NCBI GenBank assembly: GCA_023423415.1
Contig: JAFAFP010000213.1
Coordinates: 1 to 47,979, forward strand
Reading direction: 5' to 3'
DNA: 47,979 nt
DNA from: Pseudomonadota bacterium
Lineage (GTDB): Bacteria; Pseudomonadota; Alphaproteobacteria; Rhizobiales; Xanthobacteraceae
The first letter of the stretch is position 1. Each line of letters opens with the position of its first letter. This document shows positions 1-8,769 of this stretch, in pieces. Under the pieces are notes generated by a model that was given only the letters and a program-made list of their open reading frames with translations, was not told the DNA's origin and did not search any database. A program made the position numbers and the translations under genes.

Positions 1-5
1 TTTGC

Positions 6-24
6 GCCCCCCTCCCGGGGGGGC
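6..24. other. GC-rich hairpin downstream of the first minus-strand gene
   Basis: Seven-base C-rich and G-rich arms (6-12 and 18-24) flank a five-base loop. The hairpin lies just past the stop of the minus-strand gene ending at 61, so it could help end transcription. No T-run follows on the minus strand, so it is not a classical intrinsic terminator. Confidence 0.35.
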
Positions 25-60
25 CCGAAGCTGTTGGGCGAAATTGAATTCCGATCCGGA

Positions 61-387
61 TCAGCAGCGGCGAACGCTGCGGACCACGACCGTGCCGTTC
101 GGCTTTACAATGCGTTCTTTGACCACGCGGCAGGCCGGCGCGACATAGACGCGCCGCGGCGCAACAACCACAGGGCCAACGGCGGGTCCGCAAACCTGAC
201 GGGTTGTCACGACAACGCGGCCGCCGGGGCGAACAACGCGATCCTTCACGATGCGGCAGGCCACCTGTTCAACATGATTTGGCGTGGCAATAGCCGGCGC
301 AGCCATGCGCGCCTGGGCGGCCGGAGCCGCAAAGAGTGTGGCCAGGATCGCGGTGGTTGCGGCGATCGCAGCGAAAGTGAAGCGCAT
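61..387 (-). CDS. Small secreted protein with a duplicated two-cysteine repeat
   Basis: A 108-residue protein of unknown function. The chosen start (387) begins a clear Sec signal peptide: short basic start, hydrophobic run to about residue 22, and an AQA-type cleavage site near residue 26. Upstream in-frame codons encode no signal. The mature part holds two copies of a 24-residue unit, residues 43-66 and 85-108. Each begins Ala-Cys-Arg-(Ile/Val)-Val-Lys, has a Val-(Arg/Lys)-Pro-x-Gly turn, and ends in Cys. The four cysteines are 44, 66, 86 and 108, spaced identically within each unit, which suggests one disulfide per unit in the periplasm. The linker is rich in Val and Pro. I recognise no named family. 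The gene is monocistronic as far as the window shows. Confidence 0.75.
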   Translation of the reverse strand: MRFTFAAIAATTAILATLFAAPAAQARMAAPAIATPNHVEQVACRIVKDRVVRPGGRVVVTTRQVCGPAVGPVVVAPRRVYVAPACRVVKERIVKPNGTVVVRSVRRC

Positions 388-534
388 TCGAAATCTCCCA
401 TTGGATGTCGCCCGGCCGACAGTGTCGCGGGCACAGCATACGTTCCGCATGATTCGGACGTTTCTTTGAAGTGCTAATGAACGCTCGTTCAATCTTGAAA
501 GATTTCAAGCGAGTCGGCGTCTGAACCTCGCTCC

Positions 535-741
535 TTATTCAAGCTTGATATCGCCATCCACCTCATGCGTCAGTCCTATCGAGTCAATCGTTAACACCAT
601 CTTGGCAGGCAGCTTCTCGTTTCCTTTGAGAGAGCCGTTCTCGAGCGCGCTGCGAATGGCCTTTTCGATTTCGCGCTGAGAGGTGACACCGACTTCCTTG
701 AGATATTTCCGGATCGAGGTGTTGAGGGCATCTTCATTCAT
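535..741 (-). CDS. DUF6494 family small protein
   Basis: A 68-residue soluble protein starting MNEDALNTSIRKYLKEVGVT. The N-terminus, followed by a TSQREIEKAI helix and a later acidic beta-rich tail, matches the short alphaproteobacterial family I know as DUF6494, whose role is unknown. I chose the start at 741 because that is where the family's usual N-terminus begins; the seven in-frame residues before it look like leader. There is no signal peptide or membrane segment. It stands alone between the secreted repeat protein and the divergently transcribed kinase. Assignment rests on recall of the family pattern. Confidence 0.8.
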   Translation of the reverse strand: MNEDALNTSIRKYLKEVGVTSQREIEKAIRSALENGSLKGNEKLPAKMVLTIDSIGLTHEVDGDIKLE

Positions 742-856
742 TGGGCGTCTCCATGGGCTCATAGGGCATGCCTGAAATTTAGACTCGAAGGCGGCAATCC
801 GCTATGAGCGGCGGGTGCGGCGTGCGGCGCTAAGACCGTGGGAGGACGGACCTGAC

Positions 857-3598
857 ATGACGACCGGGATAATCGACCGTGCGCATCGCCGCGCCTGGCG
901 CCGGACGATTGCCGCCAAACTCCTTATCGCCTTTGCCGTGATCGCGGCGATGACCGCAATTGCCGGGCTGCTGGCCGGCCTGCAATTCAGCCGCATTGAA
1001 ACGGCGATGGGCAAGTTCACCAACGAGAGCCTTCCGGCCGTCAAATATTCGCTCGCGGTCGAATCGAATGCGCGTGCCATCGCCGCCTCCGGGGCGGAAC
1101 TGGCCGCGGCGAACACCGAGCTTCAGCGCTTTTCCCGCATGAGCGAGGCGACCGAACGGATCGGCCGGCTTTGGTCCACGCTGTCGCAGTTGCGTTCGGT
1201 GATGGGCGATAGCGAGACGATCGAAAAGCTGCAGGCGCGGATTGCCAAACTCGACAGCAGCCTCGGTGAGCTCGATCGCACGATTGGCGAAAAGATCGCC
1301 GTGTCGTCCCACCTCGACAACGCCATGGCGCGCGTCACGCAGAACAGCGCAGGCCTCGCCGAACGCCTGCTGCAGCTATCGTCGCAAAGCGAGACAGCGC
1401 AGGCCGCGTTGGTCGCGATGCGCGCCGACACTTTCCGTTCGGCCGGTCTGCTGTACCAAGGCGCCACGTCCATGTCGTCGCTGGTGGTGTCGGCCTCACA
1501 GGCGCAATTTGAATCGCTGATCTCGCGATTCGAGGCCGCGTTCAAGACACTGTCGGAAGACCCGTCGTTGTCCCGTGCGCAACTCGACGACCTGAATGCG
1601 GCGGTGCGCTCGGTCCTGTCGTTCGGAGCCAAGCCCGGCGGTGTGTTTGCCCTTCGGGAAGCCGATCTCGCGCAGCGCGGAAACGCCAGGAAATTGCAGA
1701 CCGCCATGGATGAGGCGACTGTAGACATGGAGGCGCTTGTCCTCGGTCTCGTCGCGCGCGCCGAAGCCAGCGCTGCGAACACCATGGCGCTGACCACCCA
1801 TGCCATCGAGACCACCCGCTACTGGCTGATGGCGATCTCGATCACGAGCGTTGTTCTTGCGGCCCTGATCGCCTGGCTGTTTGTCGTGCGGTACGTGATC
1901 GCGCGGCTGCGCCAGGTCACCAGCAGCATGCTGGCGGTGGCAAGCGGCCAGCTCGATACCTCGTTGCCGCCGACAACCCCCGATGAACTCGGCGACATGA
2001 GCCGTGCATTGATCGTGTTCCGCGACAATGCGCGCGAAATCCGCCATGCGCATGAGGAGGCAGAGGCCGCGCGCCATCAGGCGGAGGCGGCGTCACGCAC
2101 CAAGTCGGCCTTCCTTGCCAATATGAGCCACGAATTGCGCACGCCGCTGAACGCCATCATCGGCTACAGCGAAATCCTGCGCGAAGATGCGCAGGATCGC
2201 GACGATAAGGCGAGCGAGGCAGATCTCGTCAAGATCGAGACCGCCGGCAAGCATCTGCTTGGTCTGATCAACGACATTCTCGATCTGTCGAAGATCGAAG
2301 CCGGTCGCATGGATCTGCATTTCGAGAACGTCGATCTGCACAAATTGCTGTCCGAGGTGCGGATGCTGGTGACGCCGCTGATGGACAAGAACGGTAACAC
2401 CTTCGAGGTCGAAGCGCCGGCCGATATCGGCGTGATGCATGTCGATCTGGTGAAGCTGAAACAAAGCCTGATCAACATTCTCAGCAATGCGGCGAAATTC
2501 ACCAAGGATGGCGTTGTGAAGCTGACGCTGTCCAAGGACGTGTCGGAGCCGCGCAAACCAATGTTCCGTTTCGCGGTGAAGGACTCCGGCATCGGCATGA
2601 ACGAGGAGCAGGTCGGCCGGCTGTTCCAGGCCTTCACGCAGGCCGATGCCTCGACGACCCGAAACTATGGCGGTACCGGCCTGGGGCTGACCATCACCAA
2701 GCATTTCTGCACCATGCTTGGGGGCGACATTGTCGTGACCAGCGCACCGGGACATGGTTCGACCTTCACCATCATCCTGCCGGATGGCGGCAAGACCGCT
2801 TCGGTTGAGCGCACCGAAACCGCCCCTTCCATCAGCGGCGATGCATCCGGGAAGACGGTGCTGATCGTCGATGACGACCCGACGGTGCATGACGTATTGC
2901 GCGCAACGATCGCCAAGGAAGGCTATCGCCTGCTCCATGCCTATGATGGTGCGCAGGCACTGGAGATCGCGCGCAACGAGCGTCCCGATGTCATTACCCT
3001 CGATGTGATGATGCCGAAGCTCGACGGTTGGACTGTCCTCGGCAAGTTGAAATCCGAACCGGCGCTGGCGCCGATCCCGGTGATCATGCTGACGATCGTG
3101 GACGAGCGCACCACCGGTTACTCGCTCGGCGCGGCCGAGTACATGACCAAGCCGGTGGACCGCAACCGCTTGCTCGAGCTTCTGCGACGCTTCGCGGCCA
3201 AATCACGCGAAGCTGTGGTTCTTGTCGTCGATGACAGCGATGAGGTGCGCGCCGTGGTGCGTTCCACCGTGGAGAAGGCCGGTCTGAAGACGGTGGAGGC
3301 GGAGAACGGACAGGCGGCTCTCGACTGGCTCGGCAAGAATCCTCCTCCTGCCTTGGTGCTGCTGGATCTGATGATGCCGGTGATGGACGGCTTCACATTC
3401 CTCGAACGGGCGCAACAGGTGCCGGCGCTGGCACGCGTTCCCGTCGTCGTGCTGACCGCCAAGGACCTGACCGAAGCCGAACGACGCGTCATCAACGAGC
3501 GTACTTTGCTTGTCCTCACCAAGGGCGCGCAGCCGCTGTCATCGCTGGGCTCTGCCCTTGCCGCGATTGCGCGGCGGCCGGCCGAGGCGGCGGAATGA
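857..3598 (+). CDS. Membrane hybrid sensor histidine kinase with two C-terminal receivers
   Basis: A 913-residue hybrid kinase that should sense a periplasmic signal, autophosphorylate, and pass phosphate through receivers. Domains in order: transmembrane helix about 22-42; helical periplasmic sensor to about 320; second transmembrane helix about 322-346; HAMP; HisKA with the SHELRTPLNAIIGYSEIL motif and phosphoacceptor His425; HATPase with a G box near 605; receiver 1 with Asp716; receiver 2 with Asp837. The start at 857 follows a GGAGG at 841-845; the 14 upstream in-frame residues are not convincing. The next two genes, a single receiver and a receiver-cyclase, are plausible partners. The input signal is unknown. 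The second receiver ends in a degenerate region lacking the usual Lys-Pro, so it may be a weak or regulatory receiver. Confidence 0.95.
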   Translation: MTTGIIDRAHRRAWRRTIAAKLLIAFAVIAAMTAIAGLLAGLQFSRIETAMGKFTNESLPAVKYSLAVESNARAIAASGAELAAANTELQRFSRMSEATERIGRLWSTLSQLRSVMGDSETIEKLQARIAKLDSSLGELDRTIGEKIAVSSHLDNAMARVTQNSAGLAERLLQLSSQSETAQAALVAMRADTFRSAGLLYQGATSMSSLVVSASQAQFESLISRFEAAFKTLSEDPSLSRAQLDDLNAAVRSVLSFGAKPGGVFALREADLAQRGNARKLQTAMDEATVDMEALVLGLVARAEASAANTMALTTHAIETTRYWLMAISITSVVLAALIAWLFVVRYVIARLRQVTSSMLAVASGQLDTSLPPTTPDELGDMSRALIVFRDNAREIRHAHEEAEAARHQAEAASRTKSAFLANMSHELRTPLNAIIGYSEILREDAQDRDDKASEADLVKIETAGKHLLGLINDILDLSKIEAGRMDLHFENVDLHKLLSEVRMLVTPLMDKNGNTFEVEAPADIGVMHVDLVKLKQSLINILSNAAKFTKDGVVKLTLSKDVSEPRKPMFRFAVKDSGIGMNEEQVGRLFQAFTQADASTTRNYGGTGLGLTITKHFCTMLGGDIVVTSAPGHGSTFTIILPDGGKTASVERTETAPSISGDASGKTVLIVDDDPTVHDVLRATIAKEGYRLLHAYDGAQALEIARNERPDVITLDVMMPKLDGWTVLGKLKSEPALAPIPVIMLTIVDERTTGYSLGAAEYMTKPVDRNRLLELLRRFAAKSREAVVLVVDDSDEVRAVVRSTVEKAGLKTVEAENGQAALDWLGKNPPPALVLLDLMMPVMDGFTFLERAQQVPALARVPVVVLTAKDLTEAERRVINERTLLVLTKGAQPLSSLGSALAAIARRPAEAAE

Positions 3599-3611
3599 GT
3601 TTCTGATCGCC

Positions 3612-3651
3612 GTCATACCGGGCTGCCCAACTCGGCGTATCCCGGAATGAC
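3612..3651. repeat. REP/RIME-like inverted repeat between kinase and receiver genes
   Basis: Arms gtcataccggg (3612-3622) and cccggaatgac (3641-3651) pair with one mismatch around an 18-base spacer. The GTCAT...CCGGG pattern resembles short palindromic repeats common in alphaproteobacterial intergenic DNA. It lies between two genes read in the same direction and could stabilise or attenuate the transcript. Confidence 0.55.
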
Positions 3652-3679
3652 AAGTTCTTTAAGCTAAAGAGTTCCCCGA

Positions 3680-4045
3680 ATGCCCAAAATCCTGCTCGTC
3701 GAAGACAATGAAATGAACCGGGACATGCTGTCACGGCGCCTGTTGCGCAATGGCTTCGAAGTCCTGATGGCGGTGAACGGGCAGGAAGGCGTTGATATGA
3801 CGCGAAGCGAAAAGCCGGACCTCGTGCTGATGGACATGAGCCTGCCGGTGATGGATGGCTGGGAAGCCACGCGTACGTTAAAGGCTGACAACGCGACCAG
3901 GACGATCCCGGTCATCGCATTGACCGCTCATGCGATGGAGACGGATCGTGAACAGGCCATGCAGGCCGGTTGTGACGATTTCGACACCAAGCCGATCGAG
4001 TTGCCGCGATTGCTCGGCAAGATCAATGCGCTGTTGCCGAAATGA
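3680..4045 (+). CDS. Single-domain response regulator, DivK/CheY-like
   Basis: A 121-residue stand-alone receiver with no output domain. Visible hallmarks are the acidic pocket in LLVEDNEMNRDML, the phosphoacceptor Asp52 in LVLMDMSLPVMDG, the conserved Thr in IALTAHAM, and Lys104 in the D-T-K-P turn. The EDNEMNRDML start and the SLPVMDGWEATR loop resemble DivK-type regulators, which relay phosphate by protein contact. It follows the hybrid kinase by 81 bases and overlaps the cyclase gene by four bases (ATGA at 4042-4045). It is probably a soluble shuttle between the kinase upstream and the HisKA-like domain of the cyclase downstream. Confidence 0.93.
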   Translation: MPKILLVEDNEMNRDMLSRRLLRNGFEVLMAVNGQEGVDMTRSEKPDLVLMDMSLPVMDGWEATRTLKADNATRTIPVIALTAHAMETDREQAMQAGCDDFDTKPIELPRLLGKINALLPK

Positions 4046-5619
4046 GCAACACGCCTGACAAAGAGGCTGCGCGGCTGCACAATGCGTTGCGCGCACATCT
4101 GCGTCAGGAATTCGTCGCGCCAGTTGCCGCGATCATTGGCTTCACGGACATCGTCATTGAAGATGCCGAGCAAGCGGGGCTGACGGACTATCGCGCCGAT
4201 CTCGATCGTATCCGCAGCGCAGGCATCGCCTTACAGAGTTTGCTGGATACGATCCTTCGTCAGGATGGCGATCCCCACGATATCGAAGACTACCGTTCCA
4301 AGCTGCGCCACGATCTGCGTACGCCAATCAACGCCGTGAAGGGCTATGGCGAGATGATCCTGGAGGATGCGCGCGATGGCGGCCATGTTTCGTTGTTGCC
4401 CGATCTGGAAAAGCTGCTGATTGCGGCCGATGACATGCTGGTGCGGATCGATGCGCTGGTCGAGTTTTCTGGCCAAGGTTCGCTTGAAGGTGCGCAGGAC
4501 CAGCTCTCGTTTGCTGAGGCGTCGCGCGTGGTCGATGCGCTGCGTTCGGCACAATCGGCCTCCGCACAGCATACGATCGCTGGGCAGGTTCTTGTTGTCG
4601 ACGATAATGCCTCCAACCGGGATTTGCTGGCGCGACAGCTTGCGCGCGATGGCCATGCAGTGACCGCCGCGGTATCGGGCCGGGAGTGCCTCACGCTTGC
4701 CGGCGAGCGCAGCTTCGATCTCATTTTGCTCGACGTGCTGATGCCGGAGATGAGTGGCTACGAAGCTTTGAGCAGGCTCAAGCAAGATCGCCGCACCGTA
4801 GATATTCCAGTGATCATGATTTCTGCGCTCGATGAAATGGATTCGATCGTGCGCTGCATCGAAGCAGGTGCTGTCGATTATCTTCCCAAGCCGTTCGCCC
4901 CGGCGCTGTTGCGTGCCCGTATCCGCTCGTCGCTGGAGAACAAACTCCTGCGCGACCGCGAACGCAAGATGATGGAAGAGCTTCGGCTTGCGAAGGAGCA
5001 GAACGAGACGCTGTTGCTGAGCATCCTGCCGAAAGCCGTGGTGGAACGGATCAACGACGGCGCCGGCATGGTGGCCGATCATATTCCGGAAGCCACCATT
5101 CTGTTTGCCGATATCGTGAATTTCACGCCGTTCTCAGGCACGCTGCCAGCCTCGGATGTGGTTGGCGTGTTGAACCGGATCTTTTCCGCCTTCGACCGGC
5201 TGGTCGAGCAGTTCGGCGCGGAGAAGATCAAGACGATCGGCGATGGCTATATGGTGGCGGTCGGCATTCCGGAACCGCGTGACGATCACGCCGAGGTGGC
5301 GGCCTGTCTTGCGCTCGAAATGCTGGCGACACTGGCTGTCATTCGCGATGAGATCGGGGCGCCGATCCAGTTGCGGATCGGCCTGCATTCGGGACCGGCG
5401 GTGGCGGGGGTGATCGGCGAGCGCAAATTCGCCTATGACATCTGGGGCACCACTGTGAATATCGCCAGCCGTATGGAATCGCACGGTGCGCCGGATCGTG
5501 TGCATGTGTCGAAGGCAGTCGCCGACCGCCTTGCCGACCAGTTCAAGATTGTGCCGCGTGGTGCGCTTGAGGTGAAGGGCGCCGGACTGATGGAAACGTT
5601 TTTCATCGAAATGTTGTGA
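4042..5619 (+). CDS. HisKA-like/receiver/class III adenylate cyclase
   Basis: A 525-residue soluble protein. Residues about 1-170 contain a dimerisation-phosphotransfer-like helix with His90 in LRHDLRTPINAVKGYG, but no ATPase domain follows. A receiver spans about 182-300 with phosphoacceptor Asp231. A linker helix leads to a class III nucleotide cyclase at about 345-525. Metal-binding aspartates are Asp357 (FADIVNF) and Asp401 (TIGDGYM). The purine-selecting pair is Lys397 (IKTIGD) and Asp466 (YDIWG), the combination known for ATP rather than GTP, and the transition-state Arg477 is present (NIASRMES). This predicts phosphorylation-controlled cAMP synthesis. It is translationally coupled to the receiver gene. 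Phosphotransfer through His90 is inference. Confidence 0.93.
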   Translation: MSNTPDKEAARLHNALRAHLRQEFVAPVAAIIGFTDIVIEDAEQAGLTDYRADLDRIRSAGIALQSLLDTILRQDGDPHDIEDYRSKLRHDLRTPINAVKGYGEMILEDARDGGHVSLLPDLEKLLIAADDMLVRIDALVEFSGQGSLEGAQDQLSFAEASRVVDALRSAQSASAQHTIAGQVLVVDDNASNRDLLARQLARDGHAVTAAVSGRECLTLAGERSFDLILLDVLMPEMSGYEALSRLKQDRRTVDIPVIMISALDEMDSIVRCIEAGAVDYLPKPFAPALLRARIRSSLENKLLRDRERKMMEELRLAKEQNETLLLSILPKAVVERINDGAGMVADHIPEATILFADIVNFTPFSGTLPASDVVGVLNRIFSAFDRLVEQFGAEKIKTIGDGYMVAVGIPEPRDDHAEVAACLALEMLATLAVIRDEIGAPIQLRIGLHSGPAVAGVIGERKFAYDIWGTTVNIASRMESHGAPDRVHVSKAVADRLADQFKIVPRGALEVKGAGLMETFFIEML

Positions 5620-5840
5620 TCGCTTTTCGGCGCAAGATTTGCGGCGGCTTTCTAGGGTTTGGGTTCCCGGAGTTCATTTGATGACGCGCGGCCATGCCGC
5701 AATCGATGACGGCCGCTGACGAATTGCAACGGGCGGACGCAAGACCTATTCTTTCTTGAAAATCAGGCGGCCGCCCATCGTGCGGCGAGGCTCTACGACA
5801 AGACCTCACGGCGGACGGTTTGCGTATCGGAGGTCACGCC

Positions 5841-6311
5841 ATGTCCATTGCTCCCAGACTTCAGGAATATCTGGCGGCTCAAAATATCGCGTACCGCGAG
5901 ATTCCGCACGAACCCACCATGTCGTCCAATCGCACGGCGCAGGCATGCCACATCTCGGGCGATTCCCTTGCCAAAGGCATCGTGTTGCGGCGTGATGGCG
6001 GCTACATGCTAGCCGTCATGCCGGCGTCGCACAGGCTGCGTCTTTCAGATTTGAAGACAAGACTCGGTGAGGATGTCGAGATGGCCGATGAAGCGGAAAT
6101 CAATCGGCTGTTCGGCGATTGCGCGAATGGTGCGATTCCGGCCGTTGGCAAATGCTACGGATTGGATGTCATCGTCGATGACAGCATCGAAACGCAGCCG
6201 GATATCTATATGGAAGCCGGCGATCACGAGACGCTGCTTCAAATGAGTGGCGCCGAGTTTGCGCGCCTGACCGCGCATGCCCGGCATGGACGCTTCAGTG
6301 CGCATGATTGA
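5841..6311 (+). CDS. YbaK/EbsC-type aminoacyl-tRNA deacylase domain protein
   Basis: A 156-residue soluble protein of the YbaK/ProRS-INS fold, whose members hydrolyse mischarged tRNAs. The fold is recognisable from the N-terminal YREIPHEPTMSS segment, the SLAKGIVLRRDGGYMLAVMPA strand-turn-strand (its Lys aligns with the catalytic Lys of YbaK-type enzymes), and GAIPAVGKCYGLDVIVDDSI with the typical Gly-Pro-like loop. The start at 5841 has a good Shine-Dalgarno (cggagg) 8-9 bases upstream; the seven upstream in-frame codons overlap it. Substrate cannot be read from sequence. It lies just upstream of, and convergent with, tRNA-Leu. Confidence 0.82.
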   Translation: MSIAPRLQEYLAAQNIAYREIPHEPTMSSNRTAQACHISGDSLAKGIVLRRDGGYMLAVMPASHRLRLSDLKTRLGEDVEMADEAEINRLFGDCANGAIPAVGKCYGLDVIVDDSIETQPDIYMEAGDHETLLQMSGAEFARLTAHARHGRFSAHD

Positions 6312-6405
6312 AGGCTTGTGATCGTGTGCTTCGGCGCGGGATCGATGGGCGGGATTGATCCGCTCGTATCTCTCGCAGGAAGGGATTTATGACCTCGGTT
6401 AGGAA

Positions 6406-6490
6406 TGGTGCCCCTGGCCGGAATCGAACCAGCACTCCTTGCGGAACTCGATTTTGAGTCGAGCGCGTCTACCAGTTCCGCCACAGGGGC
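6406..6490 (-). tRNA. tRNA-Leu (anticodon CAA)
   Basis: Read on the minus strand, the acceptor arms gcccctg and caggggc pair, the anticodon stem ctcga/tcgag encloses the loop ctcaaaa, and the anticodon is CAA, reading UUG. A long variable arm (about ttccgcaaggagt) marks a class II tRNA, and ggttcgattcc forms the T arm. The 3' CCA is encoded (ACCA at 6409-6406). Length is 85 bases. No D-arm or stem defects are visible. Confidence 0.97.
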
Positions 6491-6703
6491 TACGCCGCAA
6501 AAAGGAGACTTCCGGGCGCGGGGACGGGCTGAATTCTGCCATCCCGGCGGCAGACATAAGGGGATCGCTTGCGCCGATCAAGCGGGAATCGGCGCGGGTC
6601 GCGGCCGGGGGCTGCAATCGCAGGCCTGTGTCTTGACGGCGCGCCGGCTTTCCCTTGAAACCGGAGCCAACCGCCCGCCATCGGCGGACAATGCAGGACT
6701 GAC

Positions 6704-7261
6704 ATGAACCAGCCTCTGAGCCTGATCGAAGACATGAAGCGTGATGAGCCGGTGAAGCTGGCGGCGGGTGCCGTTCTGCTGCTGGGCCTGGCGACAATCG
6801 GCGGGGCCTGGTTCTTCCAGCTCGTGATGGGGCTGCCACCCTGTCCGCTCTGCCTTGAACAGCGCTATGCCTATTATTTCTCGATCCCGCTGGCGATCCT
6901 GGTGCTGCTTGGCGTGTCGTTCGGCGCCTCGCGCAAGGTGCTGGTGGCGGCGCTGGCCGTGATCGCGCTCGGCATGCTGTGGAATGCGGGGCTTGGCGCC
7001 TATCACGCCGGCGTCGAATGGAAGTTCTGGCCGGGTCCGCAGGACTGTTCGGGTGGACTGACCGATCTCGGCACCGCGGGCGGCCTGCTCGACAAGCTCC
7101 AGTCGATCCGGGTCGTGCGTTGCGACGAAATTCCGTGGAGTTTTCTCGGCATCTCGCTGGCCGGCTACAACGCGATCATCTCGCTGGTCTTGTCGCTGAT
7201 TGCGGCCTGGGGGGCGCTTGCGGCTTATCGCACGCTGCCGGCCCCGGAGAAGCTGACGTAA
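6704..7261 (+). CDS. dsbB: Disulfide bond formation protein B (DsbB family)
   Basis: A 185-residue inner-membrane protein with four hydrophobic helices (about 18-40, 58-76, 78-98 and 146-172). It carries the DsbB redox pairs: Cys47-Pro-Leu-Cys50 after the first helix, and Cys115 with Cys140 in the second periplasmic loop. DsbB re-oxidises DsbA and passes electrons to quinone. The LEQRYAYY segment after the first pair contains the family Arg near the quinone site. No dsbA is in the window. The gene is isolated between tRNA-Leu and a convergent methyltransferase gene, ten bases away. Confidence 0.95.
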   Translation: MNQPLSLIEDMKRDEPVKLAAGAVLLLGLATIGGAWFFQLVMGLPPCPLCLEQRYAYYFSIPLAILVLLGVSFGASRKVLVAALAVIALGMLWNAGLGAYHAGVEWKFWPGPQDCSGGLTDLGTAGGLLDKLQSIRVVRCDEIPWSFLGISLAGYNAIISLVLSLIAAWGALAAYRTLPAPEKLT

Positions 7262-7270
7262 GCGTCGGGG

Positions 7271-8056
7271 CTATCGCGATAGTGAGAAATAGACTTCGCT
7301 GCCGAGCGAGGGGAACAGCGAGCCGAACGCGACATTCAGCCTGAGCCACAGCGACGAGTTCTCGATCGCCTTGCCGTTGTTACGGGCGAGGAACGAGCCA
7401 GACAGGAACGCGACTTGCAGGCCGTGGGCGTCGGCGAATTGCTCGATCCGTTCCGGCGAGATCACGCTGACATGACCGAAGCGCCCGGCATTCTTGGCGA
7501 GGCGCTTTTCATAGCCGAAATCGGCAACCACTTTCGGCATGGTCGGCGAGCCGCCGGTCATGATGCCGTCTGATTTCAGGAAGGGCAGGAATGCACCGAG
7601 ACAGGCTTCCGGCGCGTGCAGATGCTCGAGCAGATGCAGGAAGATCATCGCATCATACTGACGGTCGAGCGGCGGCCTTGCACTGCCATCGACATTGAAC
7701 TGCGTGTAGCCGGTATATCCCAGGTCCAGCAGTTGGGCCTCGTCGGCCTTCACATCAACGGCATGCCAGCACGAGGCAATGTCCGGGATCTTCCGCTCGC
7801 GTGACGGATCCATGAAGGCCAGCATCTGTCCACGATCGACGCCGACTTCCAGCACATCGATCGGGCGGCCGAGCTTTTGCGCATGGGCTTCGAGAAGATG
7901 GCGGATGAACCAGTACCGCAGATACCGGAGCGGATATTTCGTCACTGCATCGTCGGGATGGAACTTCCGCATCATCGGCTCGACGACCGAGAACGCATCG
8001 ACGCTCCAGCCTGCGGGCCAGAATCGAGACGGAAGCGACGTGGAACCGTAATGCAT
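7271..8056 (-). CDS. Class I SAM-dependent methyltransferase
   Basis: A 261-residue soluble protein. The Rossmann-fold SAM site is visible as VLEVGVDRGQMLAFM (motif I, about residues 68-82), followed by an acidic strand (HAVDVKAD) and an AMIFLHLLEHL segment of motif IV with a downstream helix, then the G-containing motif near LKSDGIMTGG. The hydrophobic C-terminus (RLNVAFGSLF) might touch membrane. The acceptor is unknown. A membrane protein gene lies 11 bases upstream on the same strand, so the two probably form an operon. No strong Shine-Dalgarno precedes 8056, but the start matches the beginning of plausible coding. Confidence 0.8.
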   Translation of the reverse strand: MHYGSTSLPSRFWPAGWSVDAFSVVEPMMRKFHPDDAVTKYPLRYLRYWFIRHLLEAHAQKLGRPIDVLEVGVDRGQMLAFMDPSRERKIPDIASCWHAVDVKADEAQLLDLGYTGYTQFNVDGSARPPLDRQYDAMIFLHLLEHLHAPEACLGAFLPFLKSDGIMTGGSPTMPKVVADFGYEKRLAKNAGRFGHVSVISPERIEQFADAHGLQVAFLSGSFLARNNGKAIENSSLWLRLNVAFGSLFPSLGSEVYFSLSR

Positions 8057-8067
8057 GGTTTTCTGCC

Positions 8068-8409
8068 TTACGGAATGATCGCAACGGGGATCAGGATCGC
8101 CGCCACCACAAGATTTGCCAGCGCGATCTCGCGAGAACCGCCGCGTACGGCCATCACCGCCAGGGCGACGAGCAAAGCAATCAGCGTTTGAGTTGCGATC
8201 AGTTCAAAACTCGTGATCAGCGTCAGTCCAAGAACGCCAATGAAAGCGCCGCAGACATAACGCGGATAAAAGCCGAGGCCACAACGATCAAACACGGATT
8301 TGGCGGCCAGATTGCCGGTCAGAATCAGCGCCGAGATGAGCAGGAGAACAAACGGCAGCGTCTTGTCGAGAAACAGGAACGGCCCGCTAAGAAAAACTGG
8401 AATTTCCAC
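8068..8409 (-). CDS. Small multi-pass membrane protein of unknown function
   Basis: A 113-residue protein with three to four hydrophobic helices: LSGPFLFLDKTLPFVLLLISALILTG region, GAFIGVLGLTLITSF, TLIALLVALAVMAV, and a C-terminal LVVAAILIPVAII. I place the start at a GTG (8409) because the 16 residues ahead of it from a TTG at 8457 are basic, polar and unlike coding. Either start is possible. It sits 11 bases ahead of the methyltransferase gene and probably shares its transcript. No named family is recognised; it could be a subunit-like partner or a glycosylation/lipid-related membrane protein, but nothing in the sequence decides this. Confidence 0.6.
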   Translation of the reverse strand: MEIPVFLSGPFLFLDKTLPFVLLLISALILTGNLAAKSVFDRCGLGFYPRYVCGAFIGVLGLTLITSFELIATQTLIALLVALAVMAVRGGSREIALANLVVAAILIPVAIIP

Positions 8410-8769
8410 AGAGGTTCCGCCGCGCCGCTGTTTCGGAGATGCTTGTTTGCATAACAATGTTTTGTGCGCGTAAGCAAGTGAATACGGCGACCGGAACTAT
8501 CGCCAAGCGGTCGAACGGAGCGGCTGCTTGGGCGCGCTTTATCCCGCAGTTAGGTCTGTGAAATTGGTATTATAATAATTTAGGTTTCTCCAGGATCCGC
8601 GGGACTTCCTGAGTTGAAGCGATCTTTCGGCGCCAGCCAGCTCGGCCGCCAGCGCAGGGGCCGTGGTGGCTCGGACAACGCCGTCACGCGATCATGGTAG
8701 ATGTTTAAGAAATCGTCGCTATCGAACCTTCAGGCCAATTGAAATCGAGTGGAAAAGCCCGGAGATCTC
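8410..8769. other. Intergenic region between divergent genes
   Basis: About 360 bases without a convincing gene, between the minus-strand membrane protein and the plus-strand amidohydrolase. It should hold both promoters. A perfect TATAAT (8571-8576) lies in an AT-rich patch facing the amidohydrolase, but I see no good -35 at the right distance, so I do not call a promoter. Confidence 0.4.

Noticed and set aside
34..477. Plus-strand reading frame opposite the secreted Cys-repeat protein
   Set aside because: The minus-strand protein has a signal peptide and internal repeats; this frame has neither a domain nor a ribosome site.
2093..2938. 281-codon minus-strand open reading frame over the hybrid kinase
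   Set aside because: Antisense to HisKA/HATPase coding with high third-position GC; no supporting features.
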